From Pseudomonas fluorescens Q2-87 (lineage in GTDB: Bacteria; Pseudomonadota; Gammaproteobacteria; Pseudomonadales; Pseudomonadaceae), in NCBI RefSeq assembly GCF_000281895.1, contig NZ_CM001558.1, positions 2,112,556 through 2,176,555 of the forward strand: 64,000 nt of DNA, given 5' to 3'. Both the position numbers and the translations under genes were made by a program. Of the stretch, positions 17,136 to 26,516 are shown in pieces; position 1 is the first letter of the stretch; each line of letters opens with the position of its first letter. The notes under the pieces are model-generated. The model ran no database searches. It was not told the DNA's origin and saw nothing but the letters and a program-made list of their open reading frames with translations.

Positions 17136-17615
17136 ATGAACAACAAGAACAGGATTTGTCTCTGGTACGACGGCACGGCGCTGGACGCTGCAAGGTTCTA
17201 CGCCGACACGTTCCCGGACAGCGCGGTACACGCGGTCTACCACGCCCCCGGGGATTTTCCATCGGGCAAGCAGGGCGATGTGCTGACGGTGGATTTCACG
17301 GTGATGGGCATTCCTTGCATCGGCTTGAACGGTGGCTCGGCGTTCAAGCACAGCGAAGCGTTTTCGTTTCAGGTGGCAACCGACGACCAGGCCGAAACGG
17401 ACCGGTTATGGAATGCGATCATCGACAACGGTGGCCAGGCCAGTGCTTGCGGTTGGTGCAAGGACCGGTGGGGGCTGTCGTGGCAGATTTCCCCGCGCGT
17501 TCTGGTGGATGCGGTCACCAGCTCCGATAAAGCCGTTGCCAAGCGCGCCTTTGAGGCCATGATGACAATGACCAAGATTGACATCGCGGCCATTGAGGCG
17601 GCGGTGAAAGGCTAG
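17136..17615 (+). CDS. PhnB-like VOC superfamily protein
   Basis: A 159-residue glyoxalase-fold protein of the family long misnamed 3-demethylubiquinone-9 methyltransferase. It shows CLWYDGTALDAARFYADTFPDS at the start, the metal-site-like FTVMGIPCIGLNGG strand and GGQASACGWCKDRWGLSWQI in the second half. VOC proteins of this type are dimeric and may bind a metal, but their reactions are mostly unknown. AGGAGA precedes the ATG. Located 67 bases after the Nramp-like gene, possibly separate from it. Confidence 0.85.
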   Translation: MNNKNRICLWYDGTALDAARFYADTFPDSAVHAVYHAPGDFPSGKQGDVLTVDFTVMGIPCIGLNGGSAFKHSEAFSFQVATDDQAETDRLWNAIIDNGGQASACGWCKDRWGLSWQISPRVLVDAVTSSDKAVAKRAFEAMMTMTKIDIAAIEAAVKG

Positions 17616-17673
17616 CCTGCGCTCCCACGGTAGATTTGCAGCGGGCTCCAGATTCGGGGCACATCCGAAAGTG

Positions 17674-17761
17674 GTGGGAGCGGGCTTGCTCGCGAAAGCG
17701 GCGGTCCAGCTTGCATGGGTGCTGAATGTGCCGACGTCTTCGCGAGCAGGCTCGCTCCCAC
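17674..17761. repeat. REP doublet, GTGGGAGCGGGC type
   Basis: Two inverted arms, GTGGGAGCGGGCTTGCTCGC and its complement, are separated by about 50 bases in the gap between the convergent PhnB-like and RidA genes. Arms differ at two positions (GCGGGC against GCGAGC). Confidence 0.88.
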
Positions 17762-17855
17762 AGGGGAGTTGCAGTGGGCTCCGGATTCGGGGCATACCCG
17801 CAAACCCTGTGGGGCCTGCTCGCGATGACGCCAGTCCATCCAATACCGATCCGGA

Positions 17856-18257
17856 TCAACCGACAGTTCCAGGCAACCTGGCAATCACCTTGATTTCAAA
17901 CTGGAACCCATACAGCCAAGTCACACCCACGGCGGTGAGGGTCGGGTGTGGCGCGCTGCCCCAGAACTCGGGCACCACTTTCCAGACGGTCTCGAAGGTC
18001 GACTGCGGGTCGACCATGAACACGGTGACATCCACCACATCGTCAAAACTGCAATCGGCCGCGGCGAGGATCGCCTCCAGGTTGTTGAACGCTTGCCGTA
18101 CCTGATCCTCCAGTCCAGGCTTCGGCGAGCCGTCTTCGGTACTGCCGACCTGTCCCGACACAAATAAAAAACCATTGGAACGGATCGCCGGGGAATAGCG
18201 ATTACGTTCGTAAAGCGCCTGGCGCCCGGCCGGAAAAACCACGTCACGCTGTGTCAT
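17856..18257 (-). CDS. RidA family protein
   Basis: A 133-residue YjgF-superfamily protein. It has RYSPAIRSNGFLFVSGQVG near residues 20-38, then VRQAFNNLEAILAAADCSFDDVVDVTVFMVD, the classic central helix and strand of the family. The C-terminal part diverges from canonical RidA (TLTAVGVTWLYGFQFEIKVIA) and lacks the usual P-x-R arginine, so imine hydrolysis is not assured. The start at 18257 was chosen for its GGAGG site. Divergent from a LysR gene that may regulate it. Confidence 0.87.
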   Translation of the reverse strand: MTQRDVVFPAGRQALYERNRYSPAIRSNGFLFVSGQVGSTEDGSPKPGLEDQVRQAFNNLEAILAAADCSFDDVVDVTVFMVDPQSTFETVWKVVPEFWGSAPHPTLTAVGVTWLYGFQFEIKVIARLPGTVG

Positions 18258-18345
18258 AGATGCCTCCATCGTTAAGGAATTCAAATCACAATGTCGACTC
18301 TAGGGGCTTGTATCCGGGCGATAAACGAGCAACCTTGGCGTTCAC

Positions 18346-18364
18346 TGTTTGTAAATCCCAAACA
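18346..18364. promoter_or_regulatory. Candidate LysR operator
   Basis: TGTTTG and CAAACA form an inverted repeat with a 7-base spacer, 18 bases before the LysR start and in the shared promoter with the RidA gene. Spacing and position fit a LysR recognition site; there is no experimental support. Confidence 0.35.
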
Positions 18365-18382
18365 ATCTGAGCCGGGGCACTA

Positions 18383-19312
18383 ATGGACCGTTTCGATGCG
18401 ATGCAGGCATTCGTCCGAGTGGTAGAGGCGGGCAGCTTCACCAAGGCGGCCGAAACCCTGCACATGAGCAAGACCACCGTGACCCAGTTGGTCCAGCAAT
18501 TGGAGGCACGGCTGCGGGTCAAGCTGCTCAACCGCACCACGCGCAAAGTCAACGTCACCGCCGATGGCGCCGTCTATTACGAGCGCGTCATCCGCCTGCT
18601 CGCCGATATGGACGATGCCGAGACCAGCCTGTCCGGCGCCCAAGCGTTGCCCCGAGGCCGGCTGCGGGTGGACGTGCCGAGCCCGCTGGCCGCGATGATC
18701 CTGATTCCGGCCCTGCCGGCGTTCCATGCGCGATACCCTGACATCCAGATCGACATGGGCGTCAGCGACCGCATCGTCGACATCATCGATGAGAACGTTG
18801 ATTGCGTGGTGCGCGGCGGTGAGCTGACGGACCAGACGCTCATCGCCCGGCGCGTCGGCGACCTGACCTTGGGCGTCTTTGCGGCGCCGAACTACCTGGC
18901 GCGCATGGGCACGCCTGGACATCCATTGGAGCTTGAGGATTCGCCGCATCACATCGTCGGTTTTCTCTGGGCTCGCACCGGCAAAGCGGTGCCTTACGCC
19001 ATGCACAATCACAGCGAGCATCTGCATATCAAGGGACGCTACGTGCTGGCTATCGACGATGGCAATGCCTACCTTGCGGCCGGTTTGGCGGGGCTGGGCG
19101 TGCTCTGGCTGCCTGAATACATGTCCAGGCACCACGAAGCTCGAGGTGAACTGGTGCGCCTGTTCCATGATTGGCGCCTCGACCCGATGCCGCTCTACAT
19201 CGCCTATCCACCGAACCGCCACATCAGCGCCAAGTTGCGGGTGTTCATCGCATGGGTTGCAGAGCTGATGGCAGAACATGCGCCGGTAGTCAGCAAGGAA
19301 AGAGCCGAATGA
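18383..19312 (+). CDS. LysR family transcriptional regulator
   Basis: A 309-residue LysR regulator with an N-terminal helix-turn-helix (FVRVVEAGSFTKAAETLHMSKTTVTQLV split over residues 10-37) and the effector-binding domain after about residue 90. It resembles the CrgA-like subgroup that has the LNRTTRKVNVT segment. Divergent from the RidA gene with 125 bases between, so it probably controls that gene. Effector unknown. Confidence 0.9.
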   Translation: MDRFDAMQAFVRVVEAGSFTKAAETLHMSKTTVTQLVQQLEARLRVKLLNRTTRKVNVTADGAVYYERVIRLLADMDDAETSLSGAQALPRGRLRVDVPSPLAAMILIPALPAFHARYPDIQIDMGVSDRIVDIIDENVDCVVRGGELTDQTLIARRVGDLTLGVFAAPNYLARMGTPGHPLELEDSPHHIVGFLWARTGKAVPYAMHNHSEHLHIKGRYVLAIDDGNAYLAAGLAGLGVLWLPEYMSRHHEARGELVRLFHDWRLDPMPLYIAYPPNRHISAKLRVFIAWVAELMAEHAPVVSKERAE

Positions 19313-19426
19313 TGGGACCGCGATATTGCTAATCGCGGTGCCGATGGTGGGTTAATGCGCTAAACCAAAGACGGGCAGGGGCATCAAAAGAAAATTCCGA
19401 GCACTGGTTCGCAGAGGAACTACACC

Positions 19427-19819
19427 ATGAACCGATTCACCGGCGGTTGCCTGTGCGGCAACGTCCGTATCGAAGCCTCGGGGCGCCCTTACCGGGTTGG
19501 CCTTTGTCACTGTCTCGATTGCCGCAAGCATCACGGAGCGCTGTTCTACGCTGCGGCCGTGTTTGCCCAGGACGCGGTGACGATCCTGGGCGAGACCCGG
19601 GACTATGCCGGGCGTTTTTTTTGCCCTCGCTGCGGCTCGTCGGTTTTCGCCCGCAGCGGCGACGAGATCGAAGTGAACCTGGGCTCCCTGGACGCTCCCG
19701 ACCAATTGATGCCGACCTATGAAAGCTGGACCGTGCGCCGCGAAGCCTGGCTGCCGCCGTTCCCGCTCGCGCACCATTACATACGGGACCGTGAGGGCAA
19801 GGATCGATCCGAGGACTAG
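19427..19819 (+). CDS. GFA family zinc-binding protein
   Basis: A 130-residue protein with the zinc-ligand cysteines of the glutathione-dependent formaldehyde-activating (GFA/CENP-V) fold: CLCGNV near residue 9, CHCLDCRKHHGA near 30 and FFCPRCGSSVF near 67. Members hold two zinc ions; the founding enzyme forms S-hydroxymethylglutathione, but most homologues have unknown substrates. GAGGAA lies before the ATG. It ends three bases before the stop of the convergent aldehyde dehydrogenase gene. Confidence 0.9.
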   Translation: MNRFTGGCLCGNVRIEASGRPYRVGLCHCLDCRKHHGALFYAAAVFAQDAVTILGETRDYAGRFFCPRCGSSVFARSGDEIEVNLGSLDAPDQLMPTYESWTVRREAWLPPFPLAHHYIRDREGKDRSED

Positions 19820-19822
19820 CGA

Positions 19823-21283
19823 TCAACCAAACCCGACAATCGCCTTGATTTCCAGGTATTCCTCAAAGCCGTGGATACCGTATTCACGTCCGTTCCCCGA
19901 GCGCTTGTAGCCACCGAACGGCGCCATGGGGTTCCACGCCGGGTAATTCAAAAGCACTTGCCCGGAGCGGATGCGCAAGGCAACGCTGCGCGCCAGTTCA
20001 AGGTCCTGCCCCTGGACATGAGCACCCAGCCCATAGACCGTATCGTTGGCGATGGCGACGGCTTCATCCACCGTGTCATAGGGGATGATGCACAGCACCG
20101 GCCCGAAGATTTCTTCCTGGGCGATGCGCATGCTGCTGTCCACCTGCGAGAAAACCGTCGGGCGGGTGTAGAAACCTCTGTCGAAGCCCGGCGCGCGCCC
20201 TGGTCCGCCGCACACCAGTTTTGCGCCTTCGCTCAGGCCTGCTTCGATCATGGTTTGCACCCGATTGAACTGGGCCTCGTTGGCGATGGGGCCCAGGACC
20301 GTTGCTTGCGATTGCGGATCACCGACGATGATCGCGTTAGCGGTCTCGGCGGCCAAGGCTTCGACTTGTGCCAAGCGGTTGCGGGGCACGATCATTCGCG
20401 TCGGTGCGCTGCACGATTGGCCGACATTGCGAAACGCCGACATCACCCCTGGCGGCACAGCGGCGGCGAAGTCGGCGTCCGGCAGCAACAGGTTCGGCGA
20501 CTTGCCACCCAGTTCCTGGGTGACACGCTTTACCGTGGGAGCGGCGGCCTGGGCCACGAGAGCACCGGCACGGTTCGAGCCGGTGATGGAGATCATGTCG
20601 ATATCGGGATGCGCCGCCATGGCTGCGCCGACCTCGGCACCGCTGCCGTTGACCAGGTTGAACACACCTGCCGGAAGGCCCGCGTCATGCACCAGTTGAG
20701 CGAAAAGCAGCGCGCTCAGCGGCGACAGTTCGCTCGGTTTCAACACCACCGTGCAACCGGCGGCAATCGCCGGGGCGACTTTGGCGGTGATTTGATAGAG
20801 CGGCCAGTTCCATGGCGTGATGAGACCGCAGACGCCGATGGGTTCGCGTTGAATGGCCGTGCCATTTTCGACGTTCTGGAAACGATAGGTCGCAAGCACG
20901 TCACGGGCTACCCGCACGTGTTCGGCCGCCAACGGTACCTGCATGGCCCGGGCAAAACTGATCGCCGCGCCCATCTCCAGCGAGAGCGCCTGGGCCAATG
21001 CTTCCTTGCGCTCAAGGATCAGCTCGTGGATTTTTCCAAGTATCACTACCCGAGCGTCTACCGGTGTCGCGGACCAGCCGGCAAATGCGGCACGCGCGGC
21101 GGCTACCGCCCGATCGACGTCTTCGGCGGAGCCACTGGCCACCTCAGCGACAATTTCCTCGGTCGCCGGGTTGACCACCGGCAGCGTGGCCGGATGGACT
21201 GGGGCTGACCAGGCGCCATCGATATAAAGCTGTCGTAGCGTTTGCGGGTCGACACTGTGGCGGTTAGAAGAAGAGGTGGTCAT
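19823..21283 (-). CDS. Aldehyde dehydrogenase (NAD(P)+)
   Basis: A 486-residue aldehyde dehydrogenase with the general base Glu257 in QELGGKSPN and the catalytic Cys291 in NVGQSCSAPTR. The Asn of the TPWNWPLYQ motif near residue 159 and the IFGPVL segment are also present. Such enzymes oxidise aldehydes to acids in the cytoplasm. The S-C-S-A-P environment and overall pattern resemble DhaS-type aldehyde dehydrogenases; the natural aldehyde is unknown. The gene has its own upstream gap of 525 bases. Confidence 0.92.
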   Translation of the reverse strand: MTTSSSNRHSVDPQTLRQLYIDGAWSAPVHPATLPVVNPATEEIVAEVASGSAEDVDRAVAAARAAFAGWSATPVDARVVILGKIHELILERKEALAQALSLEMGAAISFARAMQVPLAAEHVRVARDVLATYRFQNVENGTAIQREPIGVCGLITPWNWPLYQITAKVAPAIAAGCTVVLKPSELSPLSALLFAQLVHDAGLPAGVFNLVNGSGAEVGAAMAAHPDIDMISITGSNRAGALVAQAAAPTVKRVTQELGGKSPNLLLPDADFAAAVPPGVMSAFRNVGQSCSAPTRMIVPRNRLAQVEALAAETANAIIVGDPQSQATVLGPIANEAQFNRVQTMIEAGLSEGAKLVCGGPGRAPGFDRGFYTRPTVFSQVDSSMRIAQEEIFGPVLCIIPYDTVDEAVAIANDTVYGLGAHVQGQDLELARSVALRIRSGQVLLNYPAWNPMAPFGGYKRSGNGREYGIHGFEEYLEIKAIVGFG

Positions 21284-21808
21284 CCAACGGGCTCCCTGGA
21301 GCAGTTATGGCGCAGCCGCCGTGTGTTCTCAATAAGCTAACAAAGCAGCCTCGATGACATGTGCCGTTGTTGAGCCCGGCAAAGAATAATCTGCTGTCTC
21401 GACCGGGGTAACTTCGCAAACGTAGCGTTAGTGCTGCGAGCCATCGCCATCGCCATCGCGAGCAGGCTCGCGATGACGCCCACCCCTCCAACGAAGATGC
21501 CGAGGCGGCCCCACGCCCAGGCGTAGATTCTGCCGCGAACCCGCCCCGGCGAGCCTGTTTTACGCACCATAACTGCCCGCAAACCCGCAGGAACATGGGC
21601 GCAACGCCCACGCCTGGAGCATCCCGCAAAGTCTGCTGAGCGAACCCCGCAAAACGGTGGTTTGTACCAAGCGGCCTATATTTTTAATGGTTTTTCCACG
21701 GTCTCATGGTGTTGTAATGAAAACGTGATGCAGCGTTGCACTGAGGCCTCACGAACGGCGTCAATGTTTGCATCGTCATGCCTTTAACAACAATTCAGGA
21801 CCGCACTC
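21284..21808. other. 525-base gap before the catabolic region
   Basis: No coding sequence is supported. It holds a REP-like GCGAGCAGGCTCGCGATG palindrome near 21457-21474 preceded by the short tandem GCCATCGCCATCGCC, and a more AT-rich part (21680-21730) likely to contain the promoter of the dehalogenase gene. An AGGACC sequence before 21809 serves as ribosome site. Confidence 0.6.
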
Positions 21809-22477
21809 ATGAGCTTTCTTCGACCCAAGTACATCACCTTCGACTGCTACGGCACGTTGACCAATTTCCAGATGGGCAACATGACGCGCGAGCTGTTCGC
21901 CGACCGTGTCCCGGCCGAGCAGATGGACCAGTTCGTCAAGGACTTCTCCGCTTATCGCCTGGATCAGGTGATGGGTGACTGGCGGCCCTATGATGAAGTC
22001 ATCAAGACGTCCTTGGCGCGGGTCTGCAAGCGTTGGGGCGTGGAATACCGCGGCGAAGGCCAGCTGTATTATGACGCCGTTCCAACGTGGGGCCCCCACG
22101 CCGACGTGCCGGCCGGCCTGTCGAAAATCGCCGACAAGATCCCCCTGGTGATTTTCTCCAACGCGATGGACGAGCAGATCATGTCCAACGTCGACAAGCT
22201 CGGTGCGCCTTTCCATAAAGTCTTCACCGCCCAACAGGCCCAGGCCTACAAGCCGCGCCTGGCGGCCTTCGAATACATGCTCGATAACCTCGGCTGCGGG
22301 CCGGAAGACGTGCTGCACGTCTCGTCGAGTTTCCGCTACGACCTGATGTCGGCCCATGACATGAAGATCAAGCACAAAGCCTTCGTCGCCCGTGGGCATG
22401 AACAACCGGCCAACGCCATTTTTGGCTACCACCAGATCCCGGACATCGGCGGGTTGGCCGGCCTGGTCGGGCTCTGA
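21809..22477 (+). CDS. Haloacid dehalogenase type II-like HAD hydrolase
   Basis: A 222-residue HAD protein with FDCYGTLTNF near residue 11 (nucleophile Asp), the SNAMDE motif near 112 (Ser/Asn of motif II), YKPRLAAFEYML near 146 (lysine of motif III) and VSSSFRYDLMSAHDM near 171. This set matches L-2-haloacid dehalogenases type II, which hydrolyse 2-haloacids through an aspartyl ester. In this context a dehalogenating role is not evident; it may act on a phosphorylated or other leaving-group substrate of the adjacent pathway. It precedes a flavoenzyme gene by 34 bases. Confidence 0.88.
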   Translation: MSFLRPKYITFDCYGTLTNFQMGNMTRELFADRVPAEQMDQFVKDFSAYRLDQVMGDWRPYDEVIKTSLARVCKRWGVEYRGEGQLYYDAVPTWGPHADVPAGLSKIADKIPLVIFSNAMDEQIMSNVDKLGAPFHKVFTAQQAQAYKPRLAAFEYMLDNLGCGPEDVLHVSSSFRYDLMSAHDMKIKHKAFVARGHEQPANAIFGYHQIPDIGGLAGLVGL

Positions 22478-22511
22478 GTCTCGGCGCACTTTTCAAGGCA
22501 AGGGGTTAGAC

Positions 22512-23786
22512 ATGGGCAGTGAGTCCTATTGGCTCGATACCGCACCGGCATTTACCGGTGCTCAGCTCGGCGGGTTGCCCGGGCAGGTTGATGTCGCCAT
22601 CGTCGGTGGCGGGTTCACCGGCCTGGCAGCGGCCCGGGCCCTGGCCTTGAAGGGCGCCAGCGTGGCGGTGCTCGAAGCGGGCCGGGTGATTGGCGAAGCC
22701 TCGGGGCGCAATGGTGGGCATTGCAGCACCGGCGTCGCTCAGGATTACGCGGCATTAAGCGCCAGCCTCGGCGCCGAAAAAGCGCGCGCCTATTACCAGG
22801 CTTATGAAAGCGCCGTGCACAGCGTTGTTGCGCTGGTGGAGCAGGAGCACATCGCCTGCGACCTGACGCGCAACGGCAAGCTCAAGTTGGCCGCCAAACC
22901 GATGCACTACGAAGGACTGGCGCGCACCTGCGAACTGATCCGCAAGGAGGTCGACGCCGACGTCGAGTTGTTGTCCGCCCAAGAAACGCGGGAGGAAGTC
23001 AACTCGGCCCAGTTCCACGGCGGTTTGCTCCAGCGCAATGGCGTACAGATGCACATCGGGCGATTCGGGGTCGGCCTGGCGGAAGCCGCGGCGCGTCACG
23101 GCGCATCGATCTTCCAGGGTGTGGCGGTGAAGGACTGGAAGGCCAGCGGCGGCGGCTACCAAGTCAACACCAGCAAGGGAACGCTACATGCCACGCAGAT
23201 TTTGCTGGCGACCGGCACCTGCCAGCAGGGTGGCTTGGGCTGGTATCGGCGCAGGATCGTGCCGGTGGGCAGCTTCGTGGTGGCGACCGAAGTGCTGCCT
23301 CAGGCGTTGATCGACAGCTTGCTGCCGGCCCGCCGCTCCTATGTCACCAGTCGCATGATCGGCAATTACTTTCGGCTGACCCCGGACAACCGTCTGCTGT
23401 TTGGCGGTCGAGCGCGGTTTGCCATGTCTGACAGCGTCTCCGATGCCAAGAGCGGCAAGGTTCTGCAAGCCGCCATGGTGCAAATGTTCCCGCAGCTGGC
23501 GAACACCCGGATCGACTACTGCTGGGGCGGGTTGGTGGACATGACCTCCGATCGGCTGCCTCGGGCCGGCCAGCATGACGGGGTTTTTCACTCCATGGGC
23601 TACAGCGGCCATGGCGTGCAGATGTCGGTGCACATGGGCCAGGTCATGGCCGAAGTCATGGCCGGCAGAGTCGAGGCCAACCCGTGGCGCGAACTCGATT
23701 GGCCGGCCATTCCCGGGCACTTCGGCAAGCCCTGGTTCCTGCCGCTGGTAGGCGCGTATTACCGCCTGCAGGACTACCTACACTGA
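22512..23786 (+). CDS. FAD-dependent oxidoreductase, DAO family (gamma-glutamylputrescine-oxidase-like)
   Basis: A 424-residue flavoenzyme of the D-amino-acid-oxidase/glycine-oxidase superfamily. It has the dinucleotide-binding motif VAIVGGGFTGLAAARALA near residue 26, the GRNGGHC motif near 66 and the C-terminal GYSGHGVQMS segment that closes over FAD. Its length and the N-terminal YWLDTAP phrase resemble PuuB and related amine oxidases. Likely oxidises a secondary amine or N-substituted amino acid. The ATG at 22512 has an AAGGGG site; the frame upstream of it belongs to the dehalogenase region. Confidence 0.87.
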   Translation: MGSESYWLDTAPAFTGAQLGGLPGQVDVAIVGGGFTGLAAARALALKGASVAVLEAGRVIGEASGRNGGHCSTGVAQDYAALSASLGAEKARAYYQAYESAVHSVVALVEQEHIACDLTRNGKLKLAAKPMHYEGLARTCELIRKEVDADVELLSAQETREEVNSAQFHGGLLQRNGVQMHIGRFGVGLAEAAARHGASIFQGVAVKDWKASGGGYQVNTSKGTLHATQILLATGTCQQGGLGWYRRRIVPVGSFVVATEVLPQALIDSLLPARRSYVTSRMIGNYFRLTPDNRLLFGGRARFAMSDSVSDAKSGKVLQAAMVQMFPQLANTRIDYCWGGLVDMTSDRLPRAGQHDGVFHSMGYSGHGVQMSVHMGQVMAEVMAGRVEANPWRELDWPAIPGHFGKPWFLPLVGAYYRLQDYLH

Positions 23787-23872
23787 TTCATATGGCGTTG
23801 TTTTGTGTTTCAACCACGTTGCGTAAACCGTGCGCAACCGAGCCCTAATCACTTGCGGAAGGTAGAACTGAC

Positions 23873-25516
23873 ATGACTGACAATAAGAACAGCATCGACG
23901 GCCAGTTGATTACCGGCACAGAAAGCCTGCGTGTTTTCGAAGGGCTCAATCGCGGCATGTCGCGCCGCCATGCATTGCAGATGCTGGGGGTGGCGGGTGT
24001 AGCGGTGGCGGGCGCCGGCAGCCTGTTTGGCGCTGCCGGCAAACTGTTTGCCGATGAGGAAGCCAGTCCCGGCAAAGGCAAGCCCGGCGGGCGTATCCGC
24101 GTCGCCGGTATCTCCAGTTCCACCGCCGACACCCTGGACCCGGCCAAAGGCTCATCGTCTACGGACTATGTGCGTCACTACATGTTCTACAACGGCCTGA
24201 CCCGTTTCGACAGCCACATGGTGCCGCAACTGGAACTGGCCGAACGCATCGACACCACCGACGCCACGCTCTGGGTGATTACCCTGCGCAAGGAAGTGGT
24301 CTTCCACAACGGCAAAGGCTTGACCGCCGCCGACGTGGTGTTTTCCCTGTTGCGACACAAGGACCCGATCACTGGATCCAAGGTCCTGCCCCTGGCGGAG
24401 CAGTTTGCCGAGGTCAAGGCCAACGGTACCCACGAGGTGCAGATACGCCTCAGTGGTCCGAACGCCGAGCTGCCTTCGATCCTGGCCATTTCCCATTTGC
24501 TGATCGTGCCCGAAGGCACCAGCGACTTCAGCCAGGGCATCGGCACCGGGCCGTTCAAGGTCAAGGAGTTCAAGCCAGGGGTTCGCTCGGTTGGTGCGCG
24601 CAACGCCAATTACTGGAAACCGGGGTTGCCTTACCTCGACGAGATCGAATTCATCGGCATCGCCGACGAACCGTCACGGGTCAACGCGTTGCTGTCGGGC
24701 GACGTGCAGATCATCAACGAAGTCAACCCGCGCTCGACCACACGCATCAAGGACAGCACCAACCACCGGGTTGTCGATTCGCCGTCGGGTAACTACACCG
24801 ACCTGATCATTCGCCAGGACCAGATGCCCGGCCAAAGCCCGGAATTCACCGAGGCCATGAAGCTGTTGCTGGACCGCGAGCAAGTCAAGTCGGCGATCTT
24901 CCGTGGCTTCGCCAGGGTCGGCAACGACCATCCCATCGCCCCTGGCGCGCGGTTCTACAACGCCGACCTGCCACAACGGGCCTACGATCCCGAAAAGGCG
25001 CGCTTCCTGCTGAAAAAGGCCGGCATGGAAAGCATCAGCATGCCAGTGATGTGCTCGCCGGCCGCCACCGGCTCGGTCGACGTTGCCGTGCTGTTGCAGC
25101 AATCGGCCAAGCAGGCCGGGCTCAAGCTCGATGTCAACCGGTTGCCGAGCGATGGCTACTGGTCCAACCACTGGGCCAAGCACCCGCTGAGCTTCGGCAA
25201 CATCAACCCTCGGCCGAACGCCGACATGATCTTCTCGCAATTTTTCCAGTCAACTGCGCCCTGGAATGAATCCGGCTGGAAAAACCCGCAGTTCGACCAG
25301 TTGCTGATCCAGGCCCGGGGTGAAACCGATGAGGTCAAGCGCGGCAAGATGTATGGCGACATGCAGGCTTTGGTGCATGAGCACAGTGGTATCGGCGTTC
25401 CCGTATTCATCAGCAACATCGATGGCGTCGACCAGCGCGTCAAAGGCTACGGCACCAATCCGCTGGGTGGTTTCATGGGCTACATGTTTGCCGAGCAAAT
25501 CTGGCTGGACGCTTGA
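23873..25516 (+). CDS. ABC transporter substrate-binding protein, family 5 (peptide/opine type)
   Basis: A 547-residue periplasmic binding protein. It has a twin-arginine-type leader (SRRHALQMLGVAGVAVAGAG, near residues 28-47), unusual for this family though known in Pseudomonas. Domains follow the SBP_bac_5 pattern: DTLDPAKGSSSTDYVRHYMFYNGLTRFD, then LTAADVVFSLLRHKDP and PYLDEIEFIGI. Family 5 proteins bind peptides, opines, nickel or heme; the ligand here is unknown. First gene of the tight transporter-enzyme operon ending at 33202. Confidence 0.93.
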   Translation: MTDNKNSIDGQLITGTESLRVFEGLNRGMSRRHALQMLGVAGVAVAGAGSLFGAAGKLFADEEASPGKGKPGGRIRVAGISSSTADTLDPAKGSSSTDYVRHYMFYNGLTRFDSHMVPQLELAERIDTTDATLWVITLRKEVVFHNGKGLTAADVVFSLLRHKDPITGSKVLPLAEQFAEVKANGTHEVQIRLSGPNAELPSILAISHLLIVPEGTSDFSQGIGTGPFKVKEFKPGVRSVGARNANYWKPGLPYLDEIEFIGIADEPSRVNALLSGDVQIINEVNPRSTTRIKDSTNHRVVDSPSGNYTDLIIRQDQMPGQSPEFTEAMKLLLDREQVKSAIFRGFARVGNDHPIAPGARFYNADLPQRAYDPEKARFLLKKAGMESISMPVMCSPAATGSVDVAVLLQQSAKQAGLKLDVNRLPSDGYWSNHWAKHPLSFGNINPRPNADMIFSQFFQSTAPWNESGWKNPQFDQLLIQARGETDEVKRGKMYGDMQALVHEHSGIGVPVFISNIDGVDQRVKGYGTNPLGGFMGYMFAEQIWLDA

Positions 25517-25559
25517 TAAGCAATGTTTGGCTGCGTGACACGGCACAAGGGGTAGGGTG

Positions 25560-26516
25560 ATGAATAGCAATACACTGTGGCTGATCGGCCGGCGCCTGGG
25601 TGCCGCGATCGTGACGCTGTTGATCGTATCGATGGTGGTGTTCGCCATCACGGCGGTGTTGCCGGGAGACGCGGCGCAACAGTCACTCGGACAGTTCGCC
25701 ACGCCAGAACAAGTGGCCGCCCTGCGGGTGAAAATGGGGCTCGATCAGCCGGGTGTATTGCGTTACCTGCACTGGTTGACGAGCCTGCTCAGCGGCGACA
25801 TGGGACTGTCGGTCTCCAACGCCGTGCCGGTCACTGAGCTGATGGCCGGACGGGTGCCCAACACCCTGATGCTGGCGGCCGCGACGGCGCTGGTGTCGGT
25901 GCCGGTGGCGCTGCTACTGGGCATCGGTTCGGCCATGGGCCGAGGCGGGCGCATCGATGGCTTCCTGAGCTTTTGCACCCTGGCAATGGTGGCGGTACCG
26001 GAGTTTCTGGTCGCCACCCTGGCGGTGCTGATTTTCGCGGTGAACCTGGGCTGGCTGTCGGCGCTGTCGTATTCCAGCGAAATCACCTCACCGCTGCAAT
26101 TCATGCGCACCTACGCGTTGCCGGTGATGACGCTGTGCTGCGTCATCGTTGCACAAATGGCGCGCATGACCCGGGCGGCGGTCATCGATCAACTCGACAG
26201 TCCCTACGTGGAAATGGCCCGCCTCAAGGGCGTCAGTTCGGTGCGGGTGGTGCTGCGCCATGCCTTGCCCAACGCCATCGGGCCGATTGCCAATGCCATC
26301 GCCTTGAGCCTGTCCTACTTGCTGGGCGGCGTGGTGATCGTCGAGACGATTTTCAACTATCCCGGTATCGCCAGCTTGATGGTCGATGCCGTGACGAACC
26401 GCGACATGGCGCTGGTCCAGGCCTGCACCATGCTGTTTTGCACGGCGTACCTGATGTTGGTACTGATCGCTGATCTGTGCGCGATCCTTTCCAATCCGAG
26501 GCTGAGAAACCAATGA
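25560..26516 (+). CDS. ABC transporter permease (DppB-like)
   Basis: A 318-residue inner-membrane permease with six predicted helices and the BPD_transp_1 signature EMARLKGVSSVRVVLRHALPNAIGPI near residue 220, the coupling helix that touches the ATPase. N-terminal IGRRLGAAIVTLLIVSMVVF is the usual first helix. AAGGGG precedes the ATG. Its stop overlaps the next start as ATGA. Confidence 0.93.
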   Translation: MNSNTLWLIGRRLGAAIVTLLIVSMVVFAITAVLPGDAAQQSLGQFATPEQVAALRVKMGLDQPGVLRYLHWLTSLLSGDMGLSVSNAVPVTELMAGRVPNTLMLAAATALVSVPVALLLGIGSAMGRGGRIDGFLSFCTLAMVAVPEFLVATLAVLIFAVNLGWLSALSYSSEITSPLQFMRTYALPVMTLCCVIVAQMARMTRAAVIDQLDSPYVEMARLKGVSSVRVVLRHALPNAIGPIANAIALSLSYLLGGVVIVETIFNYPGIASLMVDAVTNRDMALVQACTMLFCTAYLMLVLIADLCAILSNPRLRNQ

